From the NCBI RefSeq assembly GCF_900129455.1, contig NZ_FQVU01000002.1, positions 496,001-560,000 of the forward strand: a stretch of 64,000 bases of DNA, in the 5' to 3' direction. The notes beneath the pieces were generated by a model, which saw only the letters and a program-made list of their open reading frames with translations, searched no databases and was not told the origin of the DNA. The DNA comes from Jatrophihabitans endophyticus. Lineage in GTDB: Bacteria > Actinomycetota > Actinomycetes > Mycobacteriales > Jatrophihabitantaceae. Of this stretch, positions 9,464 through 17,290 are shown one piece after another; positions within the stretch are counted from its first letter, which is position 1, and each line of letters opens with the position of its first letter. A program made the position numbers and the translations under genes.

Positions 9464-10258
9464 TCACAGTTCGGCCACGGCGTCGTCGGTCCAGACGAGG
9501 GTGACGAGCGTGCCGGTGCCGTCGGTGATGGCGGGGACGCCGAGGCGGACCAGATCCCCGAACAGTCGGGCGCCGGCGTCGAGGACCTGCACCCGGTACC
9601 GGGACGTGGTGCGGTAGGTGCCGCCTCGTTCGTCGCCGGCCGGAGCGAGCATGCCGTGGTCGGCCAGGAACGCGAGCGCCTTGCCGACCATGCCAGTGGT
9701 CGAGCTGGCGACGCGGCGCCCGTCGCCGGAGGACGGGCTGGCGGCGCGACGCTGGTAGACCCGCCAGGCAACTTCGAGGTCGGGCTGGTCGGTCGGCGGA
9801 TCGAGCTCCTCGCCGTCCGCGGCGGCCAGTTCGGCGAGGCGGCGGGCTGCCTCTCGGACGAACGCGTCGACGCCGTTGACGGTGATCCGGCCGACGTAGG
9901 CGGGGTTGGCAAGGTCGGCTGGGCGCGGGTACGCCATCGCGGCCGCGCCGAGGTGGGCCAGGGCGTGCAGCACCCGCTCGGCGGCGCGGCCTTCGCTGGC
10001 CGTCCGGCGGGCGTAGTCGCCCATCCGGACAGCGAACGGGGAGTCCTCCGTCGCGGCGGCGACAAGGCCGTGGCTGTCGTCGACGTCGAGCACGATGAGG
10101 TCCATCCCGAACGCGACGGACGTGACGGCGTCGGCGAACGTCGCGTCGCCGCGGTAGCGGCGCACGAGGGCGGCGTACTCGGCGTCGCGGGCGGGGCGCA
10201 CCTTGGGGCGCAGCCCGAAGGCGATCAGCCGTGCCGCGTCGCGGGTGTCGGTGCTCAT
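9464..10258 (-). CDS. jetB: Wadjet protein JetB (KITE-like subunit)
   Basis: A 264-residue protein matching the position and size of JetB (DUF4194-type, winged-helix KITE/MukE-like subunit). I choose the ATG at 10258, one base after the jetA stop codon (TGA-G-ATG), with AGGAAAGGA just upstream inside jetA; an upstream in-frame start at 10294 would add a poor N-terminus. Segments rich in aromatic and charged residues (AEYAALVRRYRGD, VAFGMDLIVLDVDD) are compatible with a winged helix. It would bridge JetA to the JetC head. Assignment depends mainly on operon context. Confidence 0.78.
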   Translation of the reverse strand: MSTDTRDAARLIAFGLRPKVRPARDAEYAALVRRYRGDATFADAVTSVAFGMDLIVLDVDDSHGLVAAATEDSPFAVRMGDYARRTASEGRAAERVLHALAHLGAAAMAYPRPADLANPAYVGRITVNGVDAFVREAARRLAELAAADGEELDPPTDQPDLEVAWRVYQRRAASPSSGDGRRVASSTTGMVGKALAFLADHGMLAPAGDERGGTYRTTSRYRVQVLDAGARLFGDLVRLGVPAITDGTGTLVTLVWTDDAVAEL

Positions 10259-10259
10259 C

Positions 10260-11804
10260 TCAGCCGGTCCTTTCCTGCACGTCGTCGTCGTCACGGGGTT
10301 CGGCGCTGGGGTCGGTGTCGGGGGTGTGGGCGGCGGGGAGGAGCCCGGCGCGGGCGACGAGCAGGTCCGACCCGACGAAGTCCGGGTCGTTGAGCGGAGT
10401 GCCGTCGTCGACGGCGACCATTACGTGCCGTTCCTGGTTGTTGCGGGCGGCGCCGATCTCCTGCGCGGCTAGGGCGAGGACCCTCACCACGGTCAGCAGC
10501 GGCAGGTCGACCACGTCCTCGGCCCTTTCCTGGGTGTCGCGGGCTTGCTCGAGCAGTCCGGACAGCCGCTGCGGTGCGTCCGGGTCGAGAGCGAGCAGCC
10601 GGTCGAGCGCGGCGTAGGTCGCCTCGTTGAACCGTTCCGGTTCGGTGATCTCCTCCAGCTCCGGTTCGGTGATCTCCTCGCCAAGCATGTCCCGTTCCAC
10701 TGGTGGCGTGGTGAGCCCGTCGTAGAGGTCGATGAGGCGAGGCGCGAGGGGTACGTCTAAGCCGACGGAGGCGCGGAAGTAGCCGTCGAGGGCGGCGGAC
10801 GCCGCCTGGACGGGCAGCCGCAGCGTCGGGACCAGGAGTTGGCCGTGCAGATCCAGGGCGACGGCCGCGGCCGGATTGATAGTGAACGTCTGCCGGTCCT
10901 GTTCGGCCCGGAACCGGCCGCGGGCGTCCTGGAGGCCTCGTTGCAACTGGGCGTGGCGGCGCAGGCATTCCCGCACCAGTTCGACCAGGCGGGCCGCTTG
11001 CTCCTTGCGTTGTTCGGTGTCCGCGGTGTCGCGGGTCTCGGTGATGCTCAGCAGGATCGCCGACTCGGTACGGGTGCGTTCCTCGATGTGTCCGAGCGCG
11101 TCGGAGAGGAACTTCGGCATCTCCTCCACCCAATCGACGTTGCGAACGTCGCGGGTGGTCGCGTCCAGATGCAGCCGCAGCATTTCGCCGTACCGGATGG
11201 TCTGATAGCGGGCGGCCTGCGCGGCCGCCTGGGCCTCGGACAGCTTCCCGCGCCGGATCAGGACCTCCAAGCGCAGGTCCGCGGCGATCTGTGCGGACTC
11301 GATGTCGACGTCGAGCGCACCGACGAGCACGTTTACCGCCTCGTTGGACGCGCGCAGGTACAGCTCGCCGTCGGCGCCGTACGTCTCCTCGAGGAGCTTG
11401 AAGTCGAAGTGCCGGCGGGAGTATCCGCCCGGGCCGGTGACGCCGTACACGGCCCGGAATCCGCGGTCGGCGTTGCCGGCGTTGAGAAGGTTGTCCAGCA
11501 CCCAGGCGGCGACCTCCGCGTGCTCGTCGGCGGGCCGGTCCGGTGCCTGTTCGGCGGCGGCCGCGATTACCCCGGACAGGACATGGTCTGGCCGGGCGCC
11601 GCGGTCGAAGTCCATGGCGAGGGTGACGAGGTCGATTGCACTCAACGCCAGTTCGGACATCTGGTAGATCGTCCAGTCGCCGGTTTTCGCGCTCTTGCGG
11701 GCATCGAGGTCGTGCAGGGGCACGGTCGTCGCCAGCGCCTTGATCCGCAGCGCGAAGCCCGCGTCGGTCGTCGCTACGAACTCCTGCCCGGGCATGACGA
11801 TCAC
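10260..11804 (-). CDS. jetA: Wadjet protein JetA (kleisin-like subunit)
   Basis: A 514-residue protein, first gene of the jetABCD operon. It is largely helical with coiled-coil-like stretches in the middle (residues 220-290) and an acidic tail. By order and size it fills the JetA (MukF/kleisin-like) place. The start is either GTG at 11804 or ATG at 11795; no strong ribosome-binding site separates them and the message may be leaderless. A 7-bp inverted repeat (11816-11834) lies directly upstream. Without jetB, C and D beside it I would not have named it. Confidence 0.75.
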   Translation of the reverse strand: MIVMPGQEFVATTDAGFALRIKALATTVPLHDLDARKSAKTGDWTIYQMSELALSAIDLVTLAMDFDRGARPDHVLSGVIAAAAEQAPDRPADEHAEVAAWVLDNLLNAGNADRGFRAVYGVTGPGGYSRRHFDFKLLEETYGADGELYLRASNEAVNVLVGALDVDIESAQIAADLRLEVLIRRGKLSEAQAAAQAARYQTIRYGEMLRLHLDATTRDVRNVDWVEEMPKFLSDALGHIEERTRTESAILLSITETRDTADTEQRKEQAARLVELVRECLRRHAQLQRGLQDARGRFRAEQDRQTFTINPAAAVALDLHGQLLVPTLRLPVQAASAALDGYFRASVGLDVPLAPRLIDLYDGLTTPPVERDMLGEEITEPELEEITEPERFNEATYAALDRLLALDPDAPQRLSGLLEQARDTQERAEDVVDLPLLTVVRVLALAAQEIGAARNNQERHVMVAVDDGTPLNDPDFVGSDLLVARAGLLPAAHTPDTDPSAEPRDDDDVQERTG

Positions 11805-11815
11805 GCTAGGGCGTA

Positions 11816-11834
11816 CCTACGACGATTTCGTAGG
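11816..11834. promoter_or_regulatory. Inverted repeat upstream of jetA, candidate operator
   Basis: CCTACGA and TCGTAGG form a perfect 7-bp inverted repeat around five bases, 12-30 bp before the jetA GTG. The position suits an operator or a promoter-overlapping regulatory site for the jet operon. No regulator gene is encoded within the operon itself, so the binding protein is unknown. Confidence 0.4.
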
Positions 11835-11984
11835 ATGGCGCAAAGGTTTCGTCCGCGTGGGGTGCCAGTGACCGATGTGAGTGGCGCGGTTGGAAAGGCG
11901 CGGCCCGGATCGCCCGCATTCACGTGCAGCGCCTCCTTCGCTCGTGCGCAGCGAGCGACCGGCTGAAGAGCAACTGCTCACCAA

Positions 11985-12674
11985 TCAGGTGAGCAAGCGG
12001 CGGAGGTACAGCTCCATGACGTGATCGTTGCCGACCATCTGCTGTGCAGCGGCGAGGTCGTAGCTCAGCGTCAACCCCGCCGCGCCCATCGGGACCGCAC
12101 CCGGGCGTGGTTTGCCGGGGAGGGGCACTGGGATACCGAAGTAGGCGCCCACTGTGACGACAAGAAGGCGCGCCGTCGATCCGTTGATGTTGACGAATGG
12201 GTGAATACGAACCCATTCGCCGTGCACCCAGGCGAGGAGGGCTACGACGTCATCGAACAGTTCCTCAGGCATAGGGGGCGCCGAGTGACGACGCGTACCG
12301 AGTCCGGATACGCGTCGTGCGAGCTCGGCGAAAAAGCTCCGCACCTGCGATGGGACTTGGCCCGGCGGCGTGCCGGGGACGTTGTTGACGTGGACGGGGC
12401 AGGCGGCTAAGCGGCCGGCTGGCGGTCCTTCGCCGCGGAAGTGACCGGCCACGAACGGGTCGATCAGGCGTACTCCGGCGACCGCCTTCTTGTGCCAGCG
12501 GCGGAGGTCCTCCTCGGTGACGAGCTGACCGCCTCGCCCGAGCTTCGCGGCTTGCTCACGAACGCCGACGAGCTGGTCGGCGATGCGGGCTTCGTTGACG
12601 GGTGTGTCCGCCCACGGCCAGGGGCGGGAGGTCGCTCGACGAGGCGGCCGGTTCCTACGGGGCTTCGGGGGCAA
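11985..12674 (-). CDS. Fic-domain protein with degenerate active-site motif
   Basis: A 229-residue Fic/DOC-type protein. The core motif region reads HPFVNINGSTAR (about residues 160-171), against the consensus HPFx(D/E)GNG(R/K)xxR. The His, Pro, Phe, the second Asn-Gly and the last Arg are kept, but the metal-binding acidic residue is Asn, the first Gly is Ile and the first Arg is Ser. Classical Fic enzymes transfer AMP or another phosphate-linked group to proteins; here the activity may be changed or lost. TTG at 12674 is the likely start and lies 20 bp inside the preceding gene. Third gene of a three-gene operon next to jetABCD. Confidence 0.8.
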   Translation of the reverse strand: MPPKPRRNRPPRRATSRPWPWADTPVNEARIADQLVGVREQAAKLGRGGQLVTEEDLRRWHKKAVAGVRLIDPFVAGHFRGEGPPAGRLAACPVHVNNVPGTPPGQVPSQVRSFFAELARRVSGLGTRRHSAPPMPEELFDDVVALLAWVHGEWVRIHPFVNINGSTARLLVVTVGAYFGIPVPLPGKPRPGAVPMGAAGLTLSYDLAAAQQMVGNDHVMELYLRRLLT

Positions 12675-13332
12675 GAGACCGCCCGGGCCAATTTACCTCG
12701 CGGTGCAACTGCTCGGGCTCGTCTTCGCGCCAGGCTTGCGCTGCGCTCTCCCAGTCAGCGTCGGTGAAGGTCCGCCGAGGGGCGGGCTTTGCTCGGCGGA
12801 GCCAGGCGTACCCGTCCCGCTCCACGGCTGTGACGTAGGCGTCGCCGGTGCCACGAGCGTCTCGCCGGGTGCTGTCTTGAAGCCAAGCCCGCACTGTTTG
12901 GTCGCCGTACTGCGCGACAAGCAATCCGATGATGGCGTGGAGCCGAAGCAGCAGACCGGCTTTGTTGGGCTTGACCTCGGCGGTCGGCACGTTGCGCCAG
13001 TACGCCAGGGACGACTCGGCAAGACCCACGCTTGCGACGACATCTGCCTTGGTGGCGAGAAGCCACCGGCTTAGATCACGCGCCGCGATCGCAGCGGGGT
13101 GCTCGCGGGCGGTTGGCGCACTTCGCTGCCCTTGCTCACGCAGCACGATCGTTACGTGGTGGAGCAGCAGCTCCCACGAGGAGATCGGCGTGACGGCCTC
13201 ATGGCGAATCCCAGTGGGCGTGATTCCCCAGTCCGAGAGATCTGCCGAGACGGGCGTGCTCAATTCTTCCGGCGGCAGCCCGGTCGCGTCGACCGGCAGC
13301 CGTGGCATTCGCAAAGTGCGCATCGTTGTCAT
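12655..13332 (-). CDS. Helix-turn-helix, antitoxin-like protein
   Basis: A 225-residue protein. The middle (residues 95-130, SRWLLATKADVVASVGL...SLAYWRN) looks like a helix-turn-helix that reads as a DNA-binding segment, and the part after it (LLLRLHAIIGLLVAQYG...VRAWLQD) resembles the C-terminal half of Xre/MbcA/ParS-type antitoxins. The ATG at 13332 is chosen because GGAGG precedes it by 10 bases. It overlaps the TIGR04255-like gene by ATGA and the fic gene by 20 bp. Most likely it regulates the operon and neutralises or partners the Fic protein; this is inference from context. Confidence 0.6.
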   Translation of the reverse strand: MTTMRTLRMPRLPVDATGLPPEELSTPVSADLSDWGITPTGIRHEAVTPISSWELLLHHVTIVLREQGQRSAPTAREHPAAIAARDLSRWLLATKADVVASVGLAESSLAYWRNVPTAEVKPNKAGLLLRLHAIIGLLVAQYGDQTVRAWLQDSTRRDARGTGDAYVTAVERDGYAWLRRAKPAPRRTFTDADWESAAQAWREDEPEQLHREVNWPGRSLAPEAP

Positions 13333-14117
13333 GGTGACTTCGCCTCCCCCCGCAAGTAGCCGAGCATGGACTCTGAAACAAGGTGCTGGAACAGCGACAC
13401 GCTGACATCGTTCAGCTGCGAGATCAATTCGGGGAGCTGCGTGCTCGCCCAAAGGGTCGACGTCTCGGTGTAGGTGTCGATGTCCAGCAGGAAGCGGCGT
13501 TGTCCATCACCGTCGTGGACAGGTCCCGATCGCACCGATGATCGGATCTGGTCGTCGATCTCAAGGAGCATCCGCTGCTCGAAGGCGAGGACTCCATCAC
13601 GAAGTGTGTCGTCGCTAAGTGGGGCCGCCAAGACTGCGTTGAGCCGCTGCTGCCAGTTCTCGTCCGAACCGTCGGTTTCTGGCGCCGGAAGCAGGTTGAT
13701 GAAGCGCAGACCGACCCGCGTGACGAGCGTTGGGGCGGCTTGCGCTGTGACTGCGTCCAGTGCGGTAAGTACCCGCGGCAGCATGTCGTCGAAGCCGGTG
13801 AACTGCGGCGTCTCCAGGGAGACGGAATCGGGCAGCAGACTGAGGTGCCAGGCGTCGTCCTCGCTGGTCAGCCGCCATCCGCGCCGTTCGGTCGGCCCGG
13901 CAGGAAGAGGCCCGTTGAGGCTGACCAGAAGTTCCTGTGCTGAAAGCTGCGCGACCTGCGGATACGGGTGACCGCTGACTGCGAGTTGGTCTTGGAGCCC
14001 ACCAAGCAGCTCACCCGGCACAGCGTCGCGTTGCGCGTCGAACCGCACCTGTGTCGCGACCAGCGAGAGCGCGGCGTTCGGCAGCGGGCGACGATCAGGG
14101 GACGACAACTTCAACAT
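13329..14117 (-). CDS. TIGR04255-like protein, first gene of Fic operon
   Basis: A 262-residue protein. The opening (SSPDRRPLPNAALSLVATQVRFD) and the pattern of a central beta-rich part ending in a C-terminal helix that contains TSTLWASTQLPEL...LFQHLVSE match the sporadically distributed TIGR04255 family, whose function is unknown. ATG at 14117 has GGAGGGG four bases upstream. The reading frame stays open upstream into a dead helicase fragment (14238-14717), but that part is not homologous and the ribosome-binding site fixes the start. It is coupled by ATGA to the antitoxin-like gene. Confidence 0.7.
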   Translation of the reverse strand: MLKLSSPDRRPLPNAALSLVATQVRFDAQRDAVPGELLGGLQDQLAVSGHPYPQVAQLSAQELLVSLNGPLPAGPTERRGWRLTSEDDAWHLSLLPDSVSLETPQFTGFDDMLPRVLTALDAVTAQAAPTLVTRVGLRFINLLPAPETDGSDENWQQRLNAVLAAPLSDDTLRDGVLAFEQRMLLEIDDQIRSSVRSGPVHDGDGQRRFLLDIDTYTETSTLWASTQLPELISQLNDVSVSLFQHLVSESMLGYLRGEAKSP

Positions 14118-14237
14118 GACCCCTCCATCGACCTTACTGTAGGCCAACTGTAGCCAGCGAGAGATGTGATTCTTCACGATCACGCCGAGCCGACAGCTGT
14201 GATGCTGGTCGGGCGAGCACTCGGTCGGGCCTGCGCT

Positions 14238-14717
14238 GCCACCGGCCTTGATCGTCGTGCCCAGCCCCACATCGTCCGCGATCAGCAGCGCCACGCGCGG
14301 CATGTGCAGGGCCTCTGCGACAGGTTCGAGCTGGTAGTCCTAGATCTGGATGCCGGCCCGGAACGGCGCCTGCGACGTCGCGACGTCCGCTGACGCGACG
14401 GTGCCCCACCGGACAGCGTCGATCAGCGCGCCGAGATGCTGCGGAGCGTTCCACTGATCCGGGCCGGGGACGTCGGGAAGCGCCCCTGCCGGAACGATGG
14501 CACGGCCCGGCTCGCCCTCCCACGCAACCTCGAGCTCCTCGCCGAGGTCGTCCTCGGACACGGAGGTCAGACGGATGAGCGTGCGGCCAGGGACAACGCT
14601 CGCCGCGAGCTCGTCGGCCGGGAGGCTTGATAAGTTCAGGTCTGACACGACCCACTGCTGCCCGCGCACGCGCACGCGCTGACCGCCCTCAAGCGCGTCG
14701 GGGGTAAGGGTCTCGAC
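14238..14717 (-). pseudogene. Remnant of SNF2-type helicase (DrmD-like)
   Basis: Translating the minus strand gives the N-terminus of a large SNF2/HepA-type helicase similar to DrmD of class 1 DISARM: RVRVRGQQWVVSDL, a stretch ending QAPFRAGIQI, then after an in-frame TAG (14340-14342) DYQLEPVAEALHMPRVALL, IADDVGLGTTIKAG. The Walker A-like motif (normally DVGLGKTIEAG) has Lys changed to Thr. Homology stops just after it, with the rest of the gene deleted and the TIGR04255-like operon following. Both the nonsense codon and the loss of the body show it is dead. The 5' end also lacks a start codon. Confidence 0.7.
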
Positions 14718-15070
14718 TCGAGATCCTAAGTCACGGCCGTGGTGTTGAAGATCAGCAACACCACGGACTGCGCGTAGCTTGCGCGGTACCTAGGCCACAG
14801 AGGCAACGTCTTCATCCCGGTCGACAAGCGGCGCGATCCCTTCGTACAACGCTCTAAGCCAAAGAGTCGCTCGTCGCCAGGCCCGACGAAGTCCAGAACG
14901 GCCCTCGCTCTCGCGGATGCCACTTCGGCGGTGCGCTGCACGTCGTCGTCACCCACGGCGTGCGCGTCTTCATCGCCGCGGAGGCAGCGATGTCGGCCCT
15001 AGCCTGGGCGACGTTGTTCTGCCAGTGCTCGAGACGGGAGACCGAATTACGGCGCCTGGACGCCGTGCAG
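14718..15070. other. Junction region without a gene
   Basis: About 350 bp between the helicase remnant and the transposase remnant. It contains a strong hairpin (14737-14766) and otherwise no reading frame I can support; short open frames here have no recognisable content. It probably includes degraded insertion-sequence DNA. Confidence 0.45.
14737..14766. terminator. Hairpin, 11-bp stem
   Basis: CCGTGGTGTTG and CAACACCACGG pair perfectly around an 8-base loop. There is no T-run on either side. It could be a factor-independent terminator of the actinobacterial kind or part of a mobile-element end, since it lies at the junction between two remnants. Confidence 0.45.
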
Positions 15071-15571
15071 AAGAACTCACGCCTGAACCACCCCACCACC
15101 TGCGGCAAGGTCGAACGCGTCCAACAGACGATGAAGAACTGGCTGCGAGCACAACCTGGCCAGCCGACCACCATCGACGAGCTGCAGTCACTGCTGGACA
15201 CCTTCGTCGAGCTCTACAACCATCACCGGCCACACCGAGCCCTGCCTCAGCGCGCAACGCCGGCCGCGATCTACCACTCGCTCCCCAAAGCCACCCCAAC
15301 ACCCGGCGCCCGCACCAGCGACACCCACCACCGCGTCCGCCGCGACACCATCGACGACTCCGGCGTCGTCACCCTGCGCGTCCACGGCCGCCTGCACCAC
15401 ATCGGCATCGGCCGAACCCACGCCCGAACCCACGTCATCCTGCTCATCGCCGACCTCGACGTCCGCATCGTCGACGCCGCCACCGGCGAACTCCTACGCG
15501 AGCTCACCATCGACCCCAGCCGCGACTATCAACCCACCGGCAAGACCAGAAAATCAAGAAACAACAGCTGA
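15071..15571 (+). pseudogene. IS481-family transposase, C-terminal remnant
   Basis: The last 166 codons of an IS481-type DDE transposase. Recognisable parts are HPTTCGKVERVQQTMKNWL, which carries the catalytic Glu, LYNHHRPHRAL, then the C-terminal block NGRLHHIG-like (HGRLHHIGIGRTHARTHV), LLIADLDVRIVDAATGELL and the end RDYQPTGK. The catalytic Asp residues and the HTH are missing, so the copy cannot transpose. The open frame extends upstream to 14960, but that part has no transposase content. Confidence 0.85.
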
Positions 15572-15590
15572 ACCCACGAAACGCAGGTTC

Positions 15591-15619
15591 ACCTGTCGCC
15601 GATGGCCCGAGACATCACA
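15591..15619. mobile_element. Right end of the IS481-type element
   Basis: The stretch between the transposase stop and the tRNA-Ser gene ends in CCCGAGACATCACA, resembling IS481 terminal inverted repeats. It stops one base before the tRNA-Ser 3' CCA (complement at 15621). I did not find the matching left end, which fits a 5'-truncated element. Confidence 0.5.
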
Positions 15620-15620
15620 C

Positions 15621-15712
15621 TGGCGGAGGGCGTGGGATTCGAACCCACGATGACGCTTCCGCGCCATAGCGGTTTTCAAGACCGCCGCACTAGGCCACTA
15701 TGCGAGCCCTCC
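15621..15712 (-). tRNA. tRNA-Ser(TGA)
   Basis: A 92-base type II tRNA on the minus strand. It begins GGAGGGCTCGC and ends CCCTCCGCCA, so CCA is encoded. The anticodon loop CTTGAAA holds TGA; a long variable arm (ATGGCGCGGAAGCGTCAT region) and the T-loop GGTTCGAATCC are present. Its 3' end faces the defence island on the left, a common arrangement for islands integrated at tRNA genes. Confidence 0.96.
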
Positions 15713-15891
15713 GGATGGTGCGGCTCGACCCTACTGGGGCGTCGGGGTGCTGCGGATCGCCTCCACGGAACGTGATGGGTCGCGATGACTCCGACGTCAC
15801 GTTCCGGTGACGACATCGCCCAGGATCGGGCGACTGCGTGCGCGACGGACCGCAACGGTCGGTGTGGCGTACCCGGCTCGGCTGAGCAGGC

Positions 15892-17139
15892 TCACGCCGC
15901 GGGAAGGACCGGGGACGGGCCGTCGTCGTGCGCGACGTGCGCGAGCTGGCGCCAGATGAGCCCCACGAACACCGCCGACCCGCCGAAGGCGAACCAGAAC
16001 GGCGCGGTCACGCCGTAGTGCTGGGCGAGCAGTCCGCCGACGCCCGAACCGACGACGAGGCCACCGAAGACGCCGACGACGTTGACCGAGTTGACCCGCC
16101 CCTGCAGCGCGGTCGGGACGGCACGCTGGCGCACGGTGATCGACGTCGCGCCCCAGACGAACGCGTGCGCGCCGAACACGAAGAAGATCACGAGCGCGAC
16201 CCACGGCACCGTGGTCAGCGCCAGGCCCAGGTGCGTGACGGTCTCGATGATCAGCCCGACACGCAACAGGTTCCCGAGCGAAACGTGCCGGGTGATGCGG
16301 TCGTAGCCGAGCGTCCCGGCGAGCCCGCCCGCGGCCTGGACCGTCGTCACCAGCCCGAAGCCGACCGCCCCCAGGCCGAGGCGGTCGGTCGCATACACGA
16401 CGAGCACCGACCAGGCGGCCCCGAACGTCACGTTGAAGATGAGGATGGTGAGGACGAGCGTCCGCACGGCGGGATGGTGCACGACGAAGCGGAAGCCCTC
16501 GGCCACGTCGCGCCGCAACGACGTGACCGTCTCGCCCCGGCCGTGGGTCGGGAGGACGACACGCGCGACGAGCCCGATCGAGACGAGGACGAGGACGGCC
16601 TGGGTCGCGAACGGCCAGGCCCGTCCCGCCGCGAACAGCGCGGCGCCGATCGGCGGCCCGACCAGCTGGTTCAGCGTCACGAAGCCCGTCTGCAGCCGGG
16701 CGTTGCCGACGGCGAGATCCTCGCGCCGCACGAGCATGGGCAGCAGGGTCTGCGAGGCGTTGTCGGCGAAGACCTCGGCCGTCCCCATCACGAACAGCGC
16801 CCCGAGCGCCACCGCGACCGACACCGTGCCGGTGACGATGGTGAGCGTCAGTGCGGCGAGGACGACGCACCGCGCGGAGTCCACCGCGACGACGATGGCG
16901 CGGCGGTCGCGCCGATCGGTGAGTGCGCCGGCCAGTAGGCCGAACAGCAGCGGCGGCAACCACTGCGCGGTCGCGCCGAGCGCGATGAGGAACTTCGAGT
17001 CGGTCTGCGACGCGACCAGCAGCGGCCCGGCGGCGACGGCGACGCCGTCCCCGAGGTTGGACGTCCACGTCGAGGCGAGCAGCCAGCGGAAGGGCCGGCC
17101 GAAGCGAGGCGGCGCGACCGCGTCGACCACCCGGCTCAC
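15892..17139 (-). CDS. MFS exporter (EntS/MFS_3-like)
   Basis: A 415-residue, twelve-helix major facilitator transporter. The loop between helices 2 and 3 reads GLLAGALTDRRDRRAI, the family motif A. The pattern of helices and the conserved VNSVNVVGVFGG region near the C-terminus resemble the MFS_3 group that includes enterobactin exporter EntS and macrolide exporters. GTG at 17139 is chosen; upstream in-frame codons give a polar, unlikely N-terminus. It is divergent from the DHA2 exporter at 17291, so both may respond to the same regulatory region. Confidence 0.82.
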   Translation of the reverse strand: MSRVVDAVAPPRFGRPFRWLLASTWTSNLGDGVAVAAGPLLVASQTDSKFLIALGATAQWLPPLLFGLLAGALTDRRDRRAIVVAVDSARCVVLAALTLTIVTGTVSVAVALGALFVMGTAEVFADNASQTLLPMLVRREDLAVGNARLQTGFVTLNQLVGPPIGAALFAAGRAWPFATQAVLVLVSIGLVARVVLPTHGRGETVTSLRRDVAEGFRFVVHHPAVRTLVLTILIFNVTFGAAWSVLVVYATDRLGLGAVGFGLVTTVQAAGGLAGTLGYDRITRHVSLGNLLRVGLIIETVTHLGLALTTVPWVALVIFFVFGAHAFVWGATSITVRQRAVPTALQGRVNSVNVVGVFGGLVVGSGVGGLLAQHYGVTAPFWFAFGGSAVFVGLIWRQLAHVAHDDGPSPVLPAA

Positions 17140-17213
17140 GGCCGCGACGCTATCGCCCTGGCGCAGCCGATCTCGGTGTGGTCCAGGTCTCGTAAAATCG
17201 GAGGACACATCTC

Positions 17214-17229
17214 CGTATTCGCGAGTACG
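17214..17229. promoter_or_regulatory. Candidate TetR operator between two MFS genes
   Basis: CGTATTCGCGAGTACG is a near-perfect palindrome (one mismatched pair) centred 70 bp before the DHA2 exporter start and 80 bp from the divergent MFS start. The TetR gene at 18832 is cotranscribed with the DHA2 exporter and is the natural candidate to bind it. Confidence 0.45.
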
Positions 17230-17290
17230 GTGGTCCGAGAACCGGAGGTACAAGCTCCGCTAAGTCCTACGCTACCCCTAGGAGTCCCTC

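Noticed and set aside
12021-12410. Plus-strand frames across the fic gene
   Set aside because: Antisense shadows; the minus strand has the Fic motif and operon overlaps.
13329-14303. Reading the TIGR04255-like protein from 14303 as a 324-residue protein
   Set aside because: The extra 62 residues come from a dead helicase fragment; GGAGGGG fixes the start at 14117.
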